Positions 1 to 7,825 of a stretch of DNA of 26,794 nt are shown here, in pieces. Location: assembly GCA_043781855.1 (NCBI GenBank), contig JAYWBB010000140.1, positions 1-26,794 on the forward strand, given 5' to 3'. Source of the DNA: Nevskia sp043781855 (GTDB taxonomy: Bacteria > Pseudomonadota > Gammaproteobacteria > Nevskiales > Nevskiaceae). Positions within the stretch are counted from its first letter, which is position 1, and each line of letters begins with the position of its first letter. The translations under genes were made by a program, and so were the position numbers. The notes beneath the pieces were generated by a model. The model saw nothing but the letters and a program-made list of their open reading frames with translations, was not told the origin of the DNA and ran no database searches.

Positions 1-114
1 CGCAGCCGGTACCGGACTATCGACGACGCACGATCGACACTGGACTTCGGTCTGCAAGCCGTCAAGGACACGGACGGCGAAACTGTGACGCAGGTCTCAA
101 TAGGGAGACTCTGA
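1..114 (+). CDS. Possible 3' end of an upstream gene, truncated by the window start
   Basis: Frame 1 is open from the first base to a TGA at 112-114, giving 37 residues. The tail reads LDFGLQAVKDTDGETVTQ, with alternating charged and hydrophobic residues like a genuine protein end. No start is visible and no family can be recognised. An open frame this short can occur by chance in GC-rich DNA. The stop codon lies inside the left arm of the palindromic element that follows, as often happens when such elements sit just behind genes. Confidence 0.3.
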   Translation, partial: RSRYRTIDDARSTLDFGLQAVKDTDGETVTQVSIGRL

Positions 115-240
115 AAAAGCTTTTTCCCTCCGGCAGAGGGTTTGGGTGAGGGCTTTCAAATTAAAGTCAGTCTTCGATTGCAAGTCCCTCATCCCTGCCC
201 TTCTCCGGGGGGAGATAGGGTTCAAATACTTTTTTCAGAG
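109..240. repeat. Intergenic palindromic (MITE/REP-like) element
   Basis: The ends form inverted repeats: CTCTGAAAAAG at 109-119 and CTTTTTTCAGAG at 229-240. Inside are two oppositely oriented copies of a G/C-run unit. The left copy, around 126-153, reads on the other strand CCCTCACCCAAACCCTCTGC. The right copy, around 186-220, starts CCCTCATCCCTGCCCTTCTC and is followed by a GGGGGGAGA arm. The whole could fold into a long cruciform. This resembles short non-autonomous repeats scattered between genes in GC-rich gammaproteobacteria. No transposase is present. Family membership is my inference from the pattern. Confidence 0.45.
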
Positions 241-276
241 CATCTCTAGAGAGTTGCTCACGACAGCCATAACAAA

Positions 277-301
277 AAACGCCGGCACAGGGCCGGCGTT
301 T
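277..301 (-). terminator. Rho-independent terminator of ctpA
   Basis: A perfect 10-bp stem (AAACGCCGGC, five-base loop, GCCGGCGTTT) lies 20 bases past the ctpA stop. On the minus strand it ends in a run of T (CGTTTTTTG), the classical intrinsic terminator form. Confidence 0.87.
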
Positions 302-321
302 CTTCGCAACGAGAGGGCGCC

Positions 322-1725
322 TTAATTGCCGCGCGCGATGCTCAGGCCCTTCAGCAGATTGAGCGCCTCGTAAAGCTCGTAGTCGTTGACCGCGAGCTGG
401 TCGGCGGCGTCTTTCGGGTCGATGGCCGGAGTGCCGTCCTTGTTCTTCGCGTCCTTGTCCTTCGGCGTCTTCGGCTCTTTCAGGTCCTTGACGTCCTTGC
501 CCGGTTCCAGCGGCTTGACGCCATTGGTCTCGGCCGGCTTGGCGTTGGGATTGTCGAGACGGCCTTTCAGATCGGCTTCGTGGATGCCTTCGCCGATTTC
601 GGAAGGGTCGAGCTTGCTGATCTTGACCGGCTGCACGGCGATGTCGGGGACGATGCCCTCGGCCTGGATCGAGCGGCCGCTCGGCGTGAAATAGCGCGCC
701 GTGGTGATCTTGATCGCCGCGTCGTTCTGCAGCGGCAGGATGGTCTGCACCGAACCCTTGCCGAAGGATTTGCTGCCGACGAGGATGCCGCGCTTCTGAT
801 CTTGCAAGGCACCTGCGACGATCTCCGCAGCCGAGGCCGAACCGCCGTTGATGAGCACGACCAGCGGCTTGCCGTCGAGCATGTCGCCGGGCGTGGCGTC
901 GAACTCGCGCGTGGAGTCGGGATCGCGCCCTTTGATGCTGACGATGGCGCCTTTCTGCAGGAATTCGTCGGAGACGTCGACCGCCGCGGTCAGCAGACCG
1001 CCGGGGTTGTTGCGCAGATCGAGCACGAGACCTTTCAGCGTGCTGTCCTTCTTGAGCTTGCTCAGCTCCTCGTCGAGATTCTTGCCGGTGGTCGACGTGA
1101 ACTGCGAGATGCGGATGTAGCCATAACCCGGCTCCAGTGTGCGACCGCGCACGCTGGCGACCTTGATGAAATCACGCTTGAGTTCGAGTACCAGCGGCGC
1201 CGGCGTGTTCTCGCGCACCAGCGTCAGCACGATCCTGGTACCGGGATCGCCGCGCATCTTCTGCACGGCGTCCTGCAGGGACAAACCCTTGACCAGGGTG
1301 TCGTCGATCTTGACGATCAGGTCGCCGGCCTTGACGCCGGCCTTGGCGGCGGGCGTATCGTCAATCGGCGAGACCACGCGCACGAGGCCGTTCTGCAGCT
1401 GGACTTCGATGCCGAGACCGCCGAACTTGCCGGTGGTCGTCGTGTTGAGTTCCTTGTATTCCTCCTTGTCCAGATACGCGGAGTGCGGATCGAGACCGGC
1501 GAGCATGCCGCGCACGGCGTTCTCGAGCAGCGTCTCGTCCTTGACCGGCTCCACGTAATCGCTCTTCACGCGGTTAAGGATTTCGACGAAGGTCTGGAGA
1601 TCTTTCAGCGGCAGCGTTTCGGCTGGCGGACGCTTTTCGGCCAATACGGAGTGCGTCAGCGTGGCGCTGACGCCGAAGATGACGCCGGCCGCGAGGGCCA
1701 GGGGAACGCGGATGCGGGAGGACAT
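322..1725 (-). CDS. ctpA: S41-family carboxyl-terminal processing protease (CtpA-like)
   Basis: A 467-residue periplasmic serine protease of the C-terminal processing (Prc/Ctp) group. An N-terminal hydrophobic segment (about residues 7-29) looks like a signal peptide or anchor. A PDZ domain follows at about 100-185 (FGGLGIEVQL, AGVKAGDLIVKIDD) and then the S41 catalytic core. The Ser-Lys dyad is visible as GGSASAAEI (S298) and FGKGSVQT (K323), 25 residues apart as in Prc. The C-terminal region (about 395-445) is rich in Lys, Pro and Asp and looks disordered. It lies 127 bases downstream of envC on the same strand, the same pairing as in Pseudomonas. There CtpA controls levels of peptidoglycan hydrolases, so a cell-wall role is likely. 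A strong terminator follows. Confidence 0.95.
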   Translation of the reverse strand: MSSRIRVPLALAAGVIFGVSATLTHSVLAEKRPPAETLPLKDLQTFVEILNRVKSDYVEPVKDETLLENAVRGMLAGLDPHSAYLDKEEYKELNTTTTGKFGGLGIEVQLQNGLVRVVSPIDDTPAAKAGVKAGDLIVKIDDTLVKGLSLQDAVQKMRGDPGTRIVLTLVRENTPAPLVLELKRDFIKVASVRGRTLEPGYGYIRISQFTSTTGKNLDEELSKLKKDSTLKGLVLDLRNNPGGLLTAAVDVSDEFLQKGAIVSIKGRDPDSTREFDATPGDMLDGKPLVVLINGGSASAAEIVAGALQDQKRGILVGSKSFGKGSVQTILPLQNDAAIKITTARYFTPSGRSIQAEGIVPDIAVQPVKISKLDPSEIGEGIHEADLKGRLDNPNAKPAETNGVKPLEPGKDVKDLKEPKTPKDKDAKNKDGTPAIDPKDAADQLAVNDYELYEALNLLKGLSIARGN

Positions 1726-1852
1726 GGAGGGCGCTTCTAAGGTTCTACTGGGGTGGAGGAAAGCTCACTGGAATGTATCACGGAAGCGCCTTTCAGACCC
1801 CTTTCGGCGCGCTCCGTTCGGCGGCGTCGGCCGGCCCCTTGTCGTCGTCGCC

Positions 1853-3016
1853 CTAGCGCCCGAGCCAGTCTCGCGGATCGAGCGGTTCGGTGCCTTTGCG
1901 CACCTCGAAATACAGGCCCGACTGCTCGTAGCCGCCGGTGTTGCCGACCGCAGCGATGACGTCGCCGGCATCGACATTTTCGCCGGCCACCCTGGTCACC
2001 GAGGCGTTGTGGCCGTACAGCGTGAAAAAGCCCTTTTCGTGTTCGACGACGACGATCAGGCCGTAGCTCGACAGCCAGCCGACATAGGCGACGCGGCCGC
2101 CAGCGCTGGCGCGCACCGCCGCACCTTCGGTCGCCGCGATCCAGAGACCTTTCCATTGCAGGCGGCTGTCGGCCTTGGCGTCGCCGTAGTTCGCGAGGAT
2201 GTTGCCGTGCAAGGGCCAGGACAGCTTGCCGCGCATTTCCGGGAAGGCTTTTTGCGGTCCATGCGGCCGAACCGGGGTTTCTGCCATCGCTTCGCGCAGC
2301 TGCTTGAGCAGCCCTTGCAACGCCTGCTCGGAGCCCTGGAGCTGCTTCAGGTCCTCGGTTTCGCCGGCAATGCGCCGATCGAGCCGGGCGACCGCAGCGT
2401 TGCGCGCGGCGCGATCGCCTTCGAGTTGTGCGAGTGCGCGCTGGCGGCTCGCCTGCACCTCGCGCAGTGTTTTCAACTCGCCTTCGACCTTGTCCTGCTC
2501 GATCTGGACCCGCGACAGATCGGCGTTGATCGCGTCGATATGTCCGGCGCTGTCGCGATTCAGGTAATCGAAATAGGTCAGCAGACGGTCGATCCGGTCC
2601 GGCGGCTCCCGGCTCAGCAGCAACTGCGCGCGGCCGGTCTGGCCGACGATGTAGGCCGAGCGCAACTGCCGCGCCAGCAGTTCGCGTTGCGCGTCGAGTC
2701 GGCGCTCGGCCGCCGCGTGGTCGGCCTGGGCTTCGCGCACGCGGCCCTCCTGCGTGTCGGCCTGGGCTGTGACGCGGCGCAACTGCGCCTGCGTTTCGAT
2801 GATCTTGCGTTCGGCGTCTTCGACCGCCAGGCGCTGCGCGCTCTGCGCCTCGCGCGCACGCTCGATGTTCCTGGTCGCCGCCTCGATCTTGCTGCGGACG
2901 CGGCCGAGCGCCTCGGTATTCTGCTTGAGCCGGGTCGCCGGATTGTCCGCAGCGAGCGCCGCAGGCGGAATCAGCGTCAAGGCCAGCCATAGCGGCAAAA
3001 GCCGTAGTGATGCCAT
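1853..3016 (-). CDS. envC: EnvC-like murein hydrolase activator (degenerate LytM domain)
   Basis: A 387-residue exported protein. The signal peptide ends near PPAALAAD. A long coiled coil (about residues 30-250, rich in Arg, Glu, Ala and Gln) is followed by a C-terminal M23/LytM domain starting LSWPLHGNILANYG. The usual zinc-binding positions are altered: the HxGxD motif reads WKGLWI, the HxH motif reads LYGHN, and the late HFE is YFE. The fold is therefore probably non-catalytic, as in E. coli EnvC, which activates the amidases AmiA and AmiB at the division septum. I chose the ATG at 3016 because the frame stays open upstream but would run through the divergent rhodanese gene, and the signal peptide begins here. 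ctpA lies downstream. The gpmI gene often found beside envC is absent. Confidence 0.92.
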   Translation of the reverse strand: MASLRLLPLWLALTLIPPAALAADNPATRLKQNTEALGRVRSKIEAATRNIERAREAQSAQRLAVEDAERKIIETQAQLRRVTAQADTQEGRVREAQADHAAAERRLDAQRELLARQLRSAYIVGQTGRAQLLLSREPPDRIDRLLTYFDYLNRDSAGHIDAINADLSRVQIEQDKVEGELKTLREVQASRQRALAQLEGDRAARNAAVARLDRRIAGETEDLKQLQGSEQALQGLLKQLREAMAETPVRPHGPQKAFPEMRGKLSWPLHGNILANYGDAKADSRLQWKGLWIAATEGAAVRASAGGRVAYVGWLSSYGLIVVVEHEKGFFTLYGHNASVTRVAGENVDAGDVIAAVGNTGGYEQSGLYFEVRKGTEPLDPRDWLGR

Positions 3017-3031
3017 CGAGTACGCTTTCAG

Positions 3032-3061
3032 TTTCCGGGTTGGGGCAGCGGATGCGATAAT
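3032..3061 (+). promoter_or_regulatory. Possible sigma-70 promoter for the rhodanese-grxC-secB-gpsA block
   Basis: A good -10 hexamer, GATAAT (3056-3061), lies 18 bases after a weak -35, TTTCCG (3032-3037), in the gap between envC and the rhodanese gene. Predicted initiation near 3068 would leave a leader of about 30 bases. The -35 match is poor, so this is tentative. Confidence 0.3.
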
Positions 3062-3098
3062 CCCACCCCTAGGAATCCGACACAACGACTGCGCACAC

Positions 3099-3527
3099 TT
3101 GACTGACCAACTGCTTAGCTTTTTCCACGCCCACACCGGGCTGTTCATCGCCGCCGCGCTGATCCTCGTCGCGCTGGCCGCCAACGAAATCCACGGCACC
3201 GTCACCGGCGGCAAGAAGCTGGGGCCGATGGAAGCGGTGCGCCTGATCAATGACCGCGAGCCGGTTGTGGTCGATGTGCGGCCCGCGCCCGATTTCAAGA
3301 AAGGCCATCTGCTCAATGCCCTGAGCCTGCCGCTGCCGAAGCTCGAGGAACGCGCAGGCGAACTCGGCAAGGACAAGAGCCGCCCGGTCATCGTTTACTG
3401 TGCGCTCGGCGGCTCGGCCGTCGAAGCGGCGGTGAAGCTGCGCAAACTGGGCCATGCCGAGGTCTATCCGATGCGCGGCGGTCTCAACGGCTGGCTCGGC
3501 GCCGGGCTCCCGATCACTGCGAAATAG
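3099..3527 (+). CDS. yibN: Membrane-anchored rhodanese-like protein (YibN type)
   Basis: A protein of 142 residues if the TTG at 3099 is the start. One N-terminal membrane helix (LFIAAALILVALAA, about residues 15-28) is followed by a rhodanese domain: VVVDVRPAPDFKKGH near 57-70 and the active-site loop YCALGGSA, with Cys101 as the likely persulfide-bearing residue. The frame is open further upstream, but that part is antisense to envC. The TTG gives the short N-terminus plus membrane helix seen in YibN homologues, though its ribosome site is weak. It sits directly before grxC and secB, the same order as yibN-grxC-secB-gpsA in E. coli. The exact substrate of this family is not known. Confidence 0.85.
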   Translation: MTDQLLSFFHAHTGLFIAAALILVALAANEIHGTVTGGKKLGPMEAVRLINDREPVVVDVRPAPDFKKGHLLNALSLPLPKLEERAGELGKDKSRPVIVYCALGGSAVEAAVKLRKLGHAEVYPMRGGLNGWLGAGLPITAK

Positions 3528-3536
3528 GTTTGCACG

Positions 3537-3794
3537 ATGAAACCCGTCCGCGTCTATTCCACGCGCATCTGCCCTTACTGCATGCTGGCCAAGCGCCTGC
3601 TCGGCAACAAGGGCGTGAGCTTCGATGAAGTCATGGTCGATCGCGACGATGCGCTGCGCGCCGAGATGATGCAGCGCTCCGGGCGGCGGACGGTGCCGCA
3701 GATCTTCATCGGCGACCATCACGTCGGCGGCTTCGACGATCTCGCGGCGCTCGAACGCGCCGGCCAGCTCGATCCCCTGCTGCAGGATTCCTGA
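3537..3794 (+). CDS. grxC: Glutaredoxin 3
   Basis: An 85-residue cytosolic thiol-disulfide oxidoreductase that uses glutathione to reduce protein and ribonucleotide-reductase disulfides. The active site CPYC is at residues 12-15. The cis-proline loop TVPQIFIG and the GGFDDL glutathione-binding motif follow. The length matches bacterial GrxC (about 83-88). It starts nine bases after the rhodanese stop and is followed by secB, so co-transcription is likely. Confidence 0.96.
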   Translation: MKPVRVYSTRICPYCMLAKRLLGNKGVSFDEVMVDRDDALRAEMMQRSGRRTVPQIFIGDHHVGGFDDLAALERAGQLDPLLQDS

Positions 3795-3843
3795 TTCCGT
3801 CCTGCGGTTTTCATTCCTTCAACATCACGACCTTTTTCGAACC

Positions 3844-4347
3844 ATGAGCACGCCTGATCCCGTTCCGAACGCCGAAGCCTCTGCCCGTCAGGTCTTCATG
3901 CAGCGCCTTTATCTGAAGGACGTCTCGCTGGAGATGCCGAACGCGCCCGCGATCTTCAGCAAGGAAGTGTCGCCGCAGATCGAGGTTCAGGTCGGCACAT
4001 CGATCGATCCGCTCGGCAGCAATCTGTTCCAGGTGGTGTTGCAGGTGACCGTCACCGCGAAGATCGCCGAGGAAACCGCATTCCTCGTCGAAGTGCACCA
4101 GGCCGGCGTTTTCCACCTGTCGAATTTCGGCAACGACGGTGAGATCCAGGGCGTGCTTGCGGCCTACTGCCCGAGCGTGTTGCTGCCGTTCGCGCGCGAG
4201 GCCGTCGCCAACCTCATCCAGCGCACAGGTTACCCGCCGGTCATGCTCCAGCCGATCAACTTCGAGGCGCTGTACGTCGAGCACGTGAACCGTGCGCGCG
4301 CCGAGGCCGAGGCCAACGGCAACGCCGGTGGGGCGACTGTCCAGTAA
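3844..4347 (+). CDS. secB: Protein-export chaperone SecB
   Basis: A 167-residue cytosolic tetrameric chaperone that keeps precursor proteins unfolded and delivers them to SecA. Family signatures include QRLYLKDVSLEMPNAP near the N-terminus, HQAGVFHLSNF in the middle and CPSVLLPFAREAVANLIQRT followed by GYPPVMLQPINF. It is slightly longer than E. coli SecB (155) because of an extended N-terminus and an Ala/Glu/Asn-rich tail. The tail DNA overlaps the gpsA start by 20 bases, which suggests translational coupling. SecB is largely a proteobacterial protein and supports the taxonomic guess. Confidence 0.97.
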   Translation: MSTPDPVPNAEASARQVFMQRLYLKDVSLEMPNAPAIFSKEVSPQIEVQVGTSIDPLGSNLFQVVLQVTVTAKIAEETAFLVEVHQAGVFHLSNFGNDGEIQGVLAAYCPSVLLPFAREAVANLIQRTGYPPVMLQPINFEALYVEHVNRARAEAEANGNAGGATVQ

Positions 4348-5344
4348 CCGACCGATCGGGGTTCTTGGCGCGGGTGCCTTCGGCACCGCGCTGGCGATCC
4401 AGCTTTCGCGTCGCGGCGCTGCGGCTTTTCTCTGGGGCCGCAATGCCAAAGCCATGGCGACGATGCAGGCAAGTCGCGAGAACGCGCGCTACCTTCCGGG
4501 CTGCGCGCTGCCGGTGTCGCTGACCGCGACTGCCGACCTTGCACGGGTTGTCGCGGAATCCGGCGATATTCTGATCGCCACACCGAGTCCGACGTTACGC
4601 GAGACCTGCGAGCGGCTCGCCCCGCTGCTGCGGCCCGCACAGGGCATCGCCTGCGCGGCGAAGGGCCTGGAGCCGGGCAGCGGCCGGCTCGCCCACGAGG
4701 TCATCGGCGCGGTGCTCGGCGCGCAGCGCGCGATCGCGATCATTTCCGGCCCGACCTTCGCGCGCGAGCTCGGCATCGGCCTGCCGACCGCCGTGACCGT
4801 AGCCGCGAACGATGCAGCCTTCGCCGAACGCATGGCGGCCGCGCTGCATGGCGATGGTTTCCGCGCCTATACCTCCGAAGACATGATCGGTGTCGAGATC
4901 GGCGGTGCGGCGAAGAACGTGCTTGCGATCGCGGTCGGCATCGCCGACGGTCTCGGCCTCGGCGCCAACACGCGCGCCGCGATGATTACGCGCGGCCTCA
5001 ACGAAATCGCCAGGCTTGCCGCCGCGCTCGGCGCCAACCCGGAAACGCTGATGGGCCTCGCCGGCGTCGGCGATCTGGTGCTGACCTGCACCGACAACCA
5101 GTCGCGCAACCGCCGCTACGGCATCCAGCTTGGTCAGGGCGCGACACCGGAAGCCGCGATGGCGACGATCGAAGGCGTGGTCGAAGGCGTGCGCGCCGCA
5201 CCCGAAGTGCTGCGCCTCGCACGCCGGCTCGGTGTCGACATGCCGCTGCACGAGATGGCCGGTGCGGTGATCGCCGGCAAGGTTTCGCCGGTCGAAGCGG
5301 TGAAGCGCCTCGCCGAGCGGCCACTGCGCGCGGAAGCGGATTAG
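4328..5344 (+). CDS. gpsA: NAD(P)H-dependent glycerol-3-phosphate dehydrogenase
   Basis: A 338-residue cytosolic enzyme that reduces dihydroxyacetone phosphate to sn-glycerol-3-phosphate, the backbone of phospholipids. The Rossmann signature GVLGAGAFGTALA is at the N-terminus. The catalytic lysine lies in IGGAAKNVLAIAVGIADG, and the family motif GLAGVGDLVLTCT is followed by SRNRRYG. I chose GTG 4328, inside the secB end, because it places the Rossmann motif about ten residues from the N-terminus as in homologues. An upstream ATG at 4292 would add twelve Arg/Pro-rich residues. In enterics cysE follows; here it does not. Confidence 0.96.
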   Translation: MGRLSSNRPIGVLGAGAFGTALAIQLSRRGAAAFLWGRNAKAMATMQASRENARYLPGCALPVSLTATADLARVVAESGDILIATPSPTLRETCERLAPLLRPAQGIACAAKGLEPGSGRLAHEVIGAVLGAQRAIAIISGPTFARELGIGLPTAVTVAANDAAFAERMAAALHGDGFRAYTSEDMIGVEIGGAAKNVLAIAVGIADGLGLGANTRAAMITRGLNEIARLAAALGANPETLMGLAGVGDLVLTCTDNQSRNRRYGIQLGQGATPEAAMATIEGVVEGVRAAPEVLRLARRLGVDMPLHEMAGAVIAGKVSPVEAVKRLAERPLRAEAD

Positions 5345-5430
5345 TTTCCGCAGGCGTGGAGCCGCCGTTCGACGTGCCGGTTTCTGCGGAGTAGGATTTT
5401 TATTACGCCAGTTCGCAAGAGAACATCATC

Positions 5431-5646
5431 ATGAAACCAGCGATCATCTGCGATCCGGAAATCATGGGCGGCACGCCCGTACTGTTCGGGACCCGGGCGC
5501 CGTTCCAGACCTTGCTCGACTATGTCGAGGCCGGCGCACCGCTGGATACGTTTCTTGAAGATTTCCCGGGCGTGACGCGTGAAGGCGCGAAAGCAGCGCT
5601 GCAGCAAGCTGGCGATCTGGCGATGGCGCATGCGTGTGCTGCTTGA
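5431..5646 (+). CDS. DUF433-family protein, probable antitoxin
   Basis: A 71-residue protein with the DUF433 pattern: an N-terminal strand (PAIICDPEIMGGTPVLFGTR), then LLDYVEAGAPLDTFLEDFPGV, then a helical end. DUF433 proteins carry a winged-helix-like DNA-binding fold and often sit before a PIN-like DUF5615 gene, as here. The next gene starts 17 bases before this one ends. By analogy it would bind and neutralise the partner and may autoregulate the pair. This role is inferred from family and context. The ATG follows a purine-rich stretch (AAGAGAA). Confidence 0.85.
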   Translation: MKPAIICDPEIMGGTPVLFGTRAPFQTLLDYVEAGAPLDTFLEDFPGVTREGAKAALQQAGDLAMAHACAA

Positions 5647-5950
5647 TGAATGGGTACCGAGCGGTTTGCGGGGTGACCTTCCCGAGCATCAGGTCCGCAC
5701 GGTTTTCCCGATGGGCTGGCGCGGGATCAAGAATGGCAAGCTGCTGAAACTCACGGCCGATCAGTTCGACTGCCGTCTGACCGTCGATCGCAACTTGCAG
5801 TTTCAGCAGAATATCGGTGCGGTCGATATCGCGGTCATCGTGGTCCATGCGAGCAGCAATGACGTCGCCAGCTTGCGTCGCGTTCTACCCGAGATACTAC
5901 AGGCCCTGAGCGGCATACAGCCCGGGCAGATTCTCCCGGTCGGACTGTGA
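5630..5950 (+). CDS. DUF5615 PIN-like protein, probable toxin partner
   Basis: A protein of 106 residues from ATG 5630. It begins MRVLLDEWVP, the acidic first strand typical of DUF5615/PIN-like proteins (LLDEN or LLDEW). A second acidic site follows at LTVDRNLQFQQN, where the family usually has a T-D-x-D-F-like pattern, here with Arg after the Asp. Such proteins are predicted nucleases of VapC-like toxins. An upstream in-frame ATG at 5579 would add 17 basic residues and lies well inside the DUF433 gene, so I prefer 5630. The tight overlap with DUF433 fits a two-gene module. Toxicity is not shown by sequence. Confidence 0.8.
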   Translation: MRVLLDEWVPSGLRGDLPEHQVRTVFPMGWRGIKNGKLLKLTADQFDCRLTVDRNLQFQQNIGAVDIAVIVVHASSNDVASLRRVLPEILQALSGIQPGQILPVGL

Positions 5951-5957
5951 CGGCGAC

Positions 5958-6851
5958 ATGGACAACCTGATCCTCTGGTTCATCCCGGTCTTCATCGTTT
6001 CGCTGGTCGTGGAGATGCTCTGGGACCGGCACCGACGGCATGAGCTTTACGAGAAGAAGGACACGCTGGCCTGTCTCGCGATGGGCGTCGGCAACATCCT
6101 CGTCGCGGCACCGCTGAAGTTCTTCTGGCTCTGGCTTTACGGTCTGGTCTACGCCTATCGCCTGTTCGAGATTCCGCTGAGCGCGGCCTGGGGCTGGGTG
6201 CTGCTGCTGTTCGCTGACGATCTCTGCTACTACGTCTTCCATCGCGCGCATCACAGGGTGCGCCTGTTCTGGTGCACGCATTCCGTTCACCATTCGAGCC
6301 AGCGCTTCAACTTTGCAGTGGCGCTGCGCCAGCCGTGGACCGAAAGCCTTACGGCGTACTGGTTCTGGTTGCCGTTGCCGCTCATTGGCTTTCATCCGAT
6401 CGCGATCATCGGCATGCAATCGATCAGCCTGATCTACCAGTTCTTCGTACATACCGAAGCGGTGCGCACGCTCGGGCCGCTGGAAGGCGTCATCAACACG
6501 CCCTCACATCATCGTGTGCACCACGGGAACAACGCGCAGTACCTCGACAAGAACTACGGCGGGATCTTCATCGTCTGGGACCGCTTGTTCGGAACCTTCG
6601 AGCCGGAGGCCGAGCGCGTGCGCTACGGACTGACGAAGAATCTCGACACGTTCAATCCACTGAAGATCGCGCTCGGCGAATGGCTCGCGATGTTCCGCGA
6701 CATCGGCCACGCACAGGGCTGGCGTACCGCATGGATTGCGATGGGGGCACCGCCGGAAACGCTGCCGGATCAGCTCCCGGACCAGTTGCCGGGTCCGCTA
6801 CCGAGCAACTCGACCGCCGCAGCAACGAACGTTCCGGTTTCGAGACCGTAG
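5958..6851 (+). CDS. Fatty-acid hydroxylase / sterol-desaturase superfamily membrane protein
   Basis: A 297-residue integral membrane protein with the di-iron histidine clusters of this superfamily: HRAHH (residues 95-99), HSVHH (108-112) and HHRVHHG (184-190). About four hydrophobic segments (near 4-20, 40-65, 74-92, 135-165) should span or dip into the inner membrane. Relatives hydroxylate or desaturate lipids such as sterols, carotenoids, alkylglycerols or fatty acids; the substrate here cannot be read from sequence. The last 35 residues (with LPDQLPDQLPGPLP) look like low-complexity extension rather than catalytic domain. Their DNA overlaps the 3' end of the convergent GT9 gene by 82 bases. 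The gene starts seven bases after the DUF5615 stop. Confidence 0.9.
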   Translation: MDNLILWFIPVFIVSLVVEMLWDRHRRHELYEKKDTLACLAMGVGNILVAAPLKFFWLWLYGLVYAYRLFEIPLSAAWGWVLLLFADDLCYYVFHRAHHRVRLFWCTHSVHHSSQRFNFAVALRQPWTESLTAYWFWLPLPLIGFHPIAIIGMQSISLIYQFFVHTEAVRTLGPLEGVINTPSHHRVHHGNNAQYLDKNYGGIFIVWDRLFGTFEPEAERVRYGLTKNLDTFNPLKIALGEWLAMFRDIGHAQGWRTAWIAMGAPPETLPDQLPDQLPGPLPSNSTAAATNVPVSRP

Positions 6852-7825
6852 AGGCCATCCTCGCGCGCATCGGGCGCCACGAATGCAAGTTGCCCGGCCG
6901 TGTCCGGAAACCAGTTCTTGATGTGGTGGTTCGGCCGGAACCACGACACCGACGGCGTATCGACGAGGCGCGCGACATGCAGGCCGCCGGAGTCCGGGCC
7001 GACATGAAGCGCCGCACCCTGCATCACCGAGACGAACGCCGGCACGTCGAGATTGCCGTCGAAAACGCGCCAGGGCTGGAAAGAAATCCCTTGAAGAATT
7101 GCCGTGAGTTTCGCGCGGCCGCGCAGTGTGCCGTGACCCGACACCGCGATGCGCCGTTCCGGAAACCGCGCATGCAGCGCATCCCAGAGCGCGATCATTT
7201 GCGGCAGCGGCAGATCGCGTCGATCGTCGGTGGCACTGGCGCTGAAGTGCAGATAGGTCTTGTCGTCGGTGGCCTCGATGCCGGCCCGGCGGCGCAGCTC
7301 GACGTCGATCGTGACGTGAAACTCCGGCTCGCGGCCGTCGAGGCCCATCTGCTTGAACGCCTGCCAGCGCTGTACGTACATCGGCTCGCGATGGAACGGC
7401 ACGTCGAGTACCTGCGTCAGCAGCCACGGCTGCCAGAGCCAGGTCTTGTTGGCGTCGGCCTTGCGCGCAATGCGCAGGGCTGCACCGCTCAAGCCGCCGA
7501 GCGCCACAGCGTGATTGCTGCTCGTGATCACCATCGCGGCATCGTAGTGCTCGCGGCGCAGCTTCGCGATCCAGGCGAGATCGCTGCGTACGTTGCCTTG
7601 CCGGTAATCCCAGACCCGGTCGATCCACGGCGTCATCGCCCCGAACAGTTCGGCGCCGCCCGTGACGTGCAGCTGCGCATGGGCGCAGTGCTGGCGCAGC
7701 AGCCACAGCGCCGGCAGGCTGTGGATATGATCGCCGAGGCCACCGAAGTCGACGACGAGAATTTTCCGTGCGGTGCGCAGCCCTGCGGCGGTGTCGCTGT
7801 TGCGCAAGCCTGTTTCAGGGCGCAT
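6770..7825 (-). CDS. GT9-family (heptosyltransferase-like) glycosyltransferase
   Basis: A 351-residue probable cytosolic enzyme that adds a sugar to a lipopolysaccharide-type acceptor. The GT9 N-terminal motif is KILVVDFGGLGDHIHSLPAL. The C-terminal nucleotide-sugar loop is HVGPDSGGLHVARLVDTPSV. I chose ATG 7825, which overlaps the upstream gene's stop by 11 bases. The frame is open to 7924, but that would only duplicate coding space. It closely resembles its upstream neighbour across the whole length, so the two are tandem paralogues. The donor sugar need not be heptose. Its 3' end overlaps the fatty-acid-hydroxylase-like gene. Confidence 0.87.
   Translation of the reverse strand: MRPETGLRNSDTAAGLRTARKILVVDFGGLGDHIHSLPALWLLRQHCAHAQLHVTGGAELFGAMTPWIDRVWDYRQGNVRSDLAWIAKLRREHYDAAMVITSSNHAVALGGLSGAALRIARKADANKTWLWQPWLLTQVLDVPFHREPMYVQRWQAFKQMGLDGREPEFHVTIDVELRRRAGIEATDDKTYLHFSASATDDRRDLPLPQMIALWDALHARFPERRIAVSGHGTLRGRAKLTAILQGISFQPWRVFDGNLDVPAFVSVMQGAALHVGPDSGGLHVARLVDTPSVSWFRPNHHIKNWFPDTAGQLAFVAPDAREDGLYGLETGTFVAAAVELLGSGPGNWSGS

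Noticed and set aside
580..2992. Long plus-strand open frames opposite ctpA and envC
   Set aside because: They are antisense to recognised genes, low in complexity and lack ribosome sites.
3017..3391. Upstream extension of envC by 125 codons
   Set aside because: The added part is antisense to the rhodanese gene, and the signal peptide begins at 3016.
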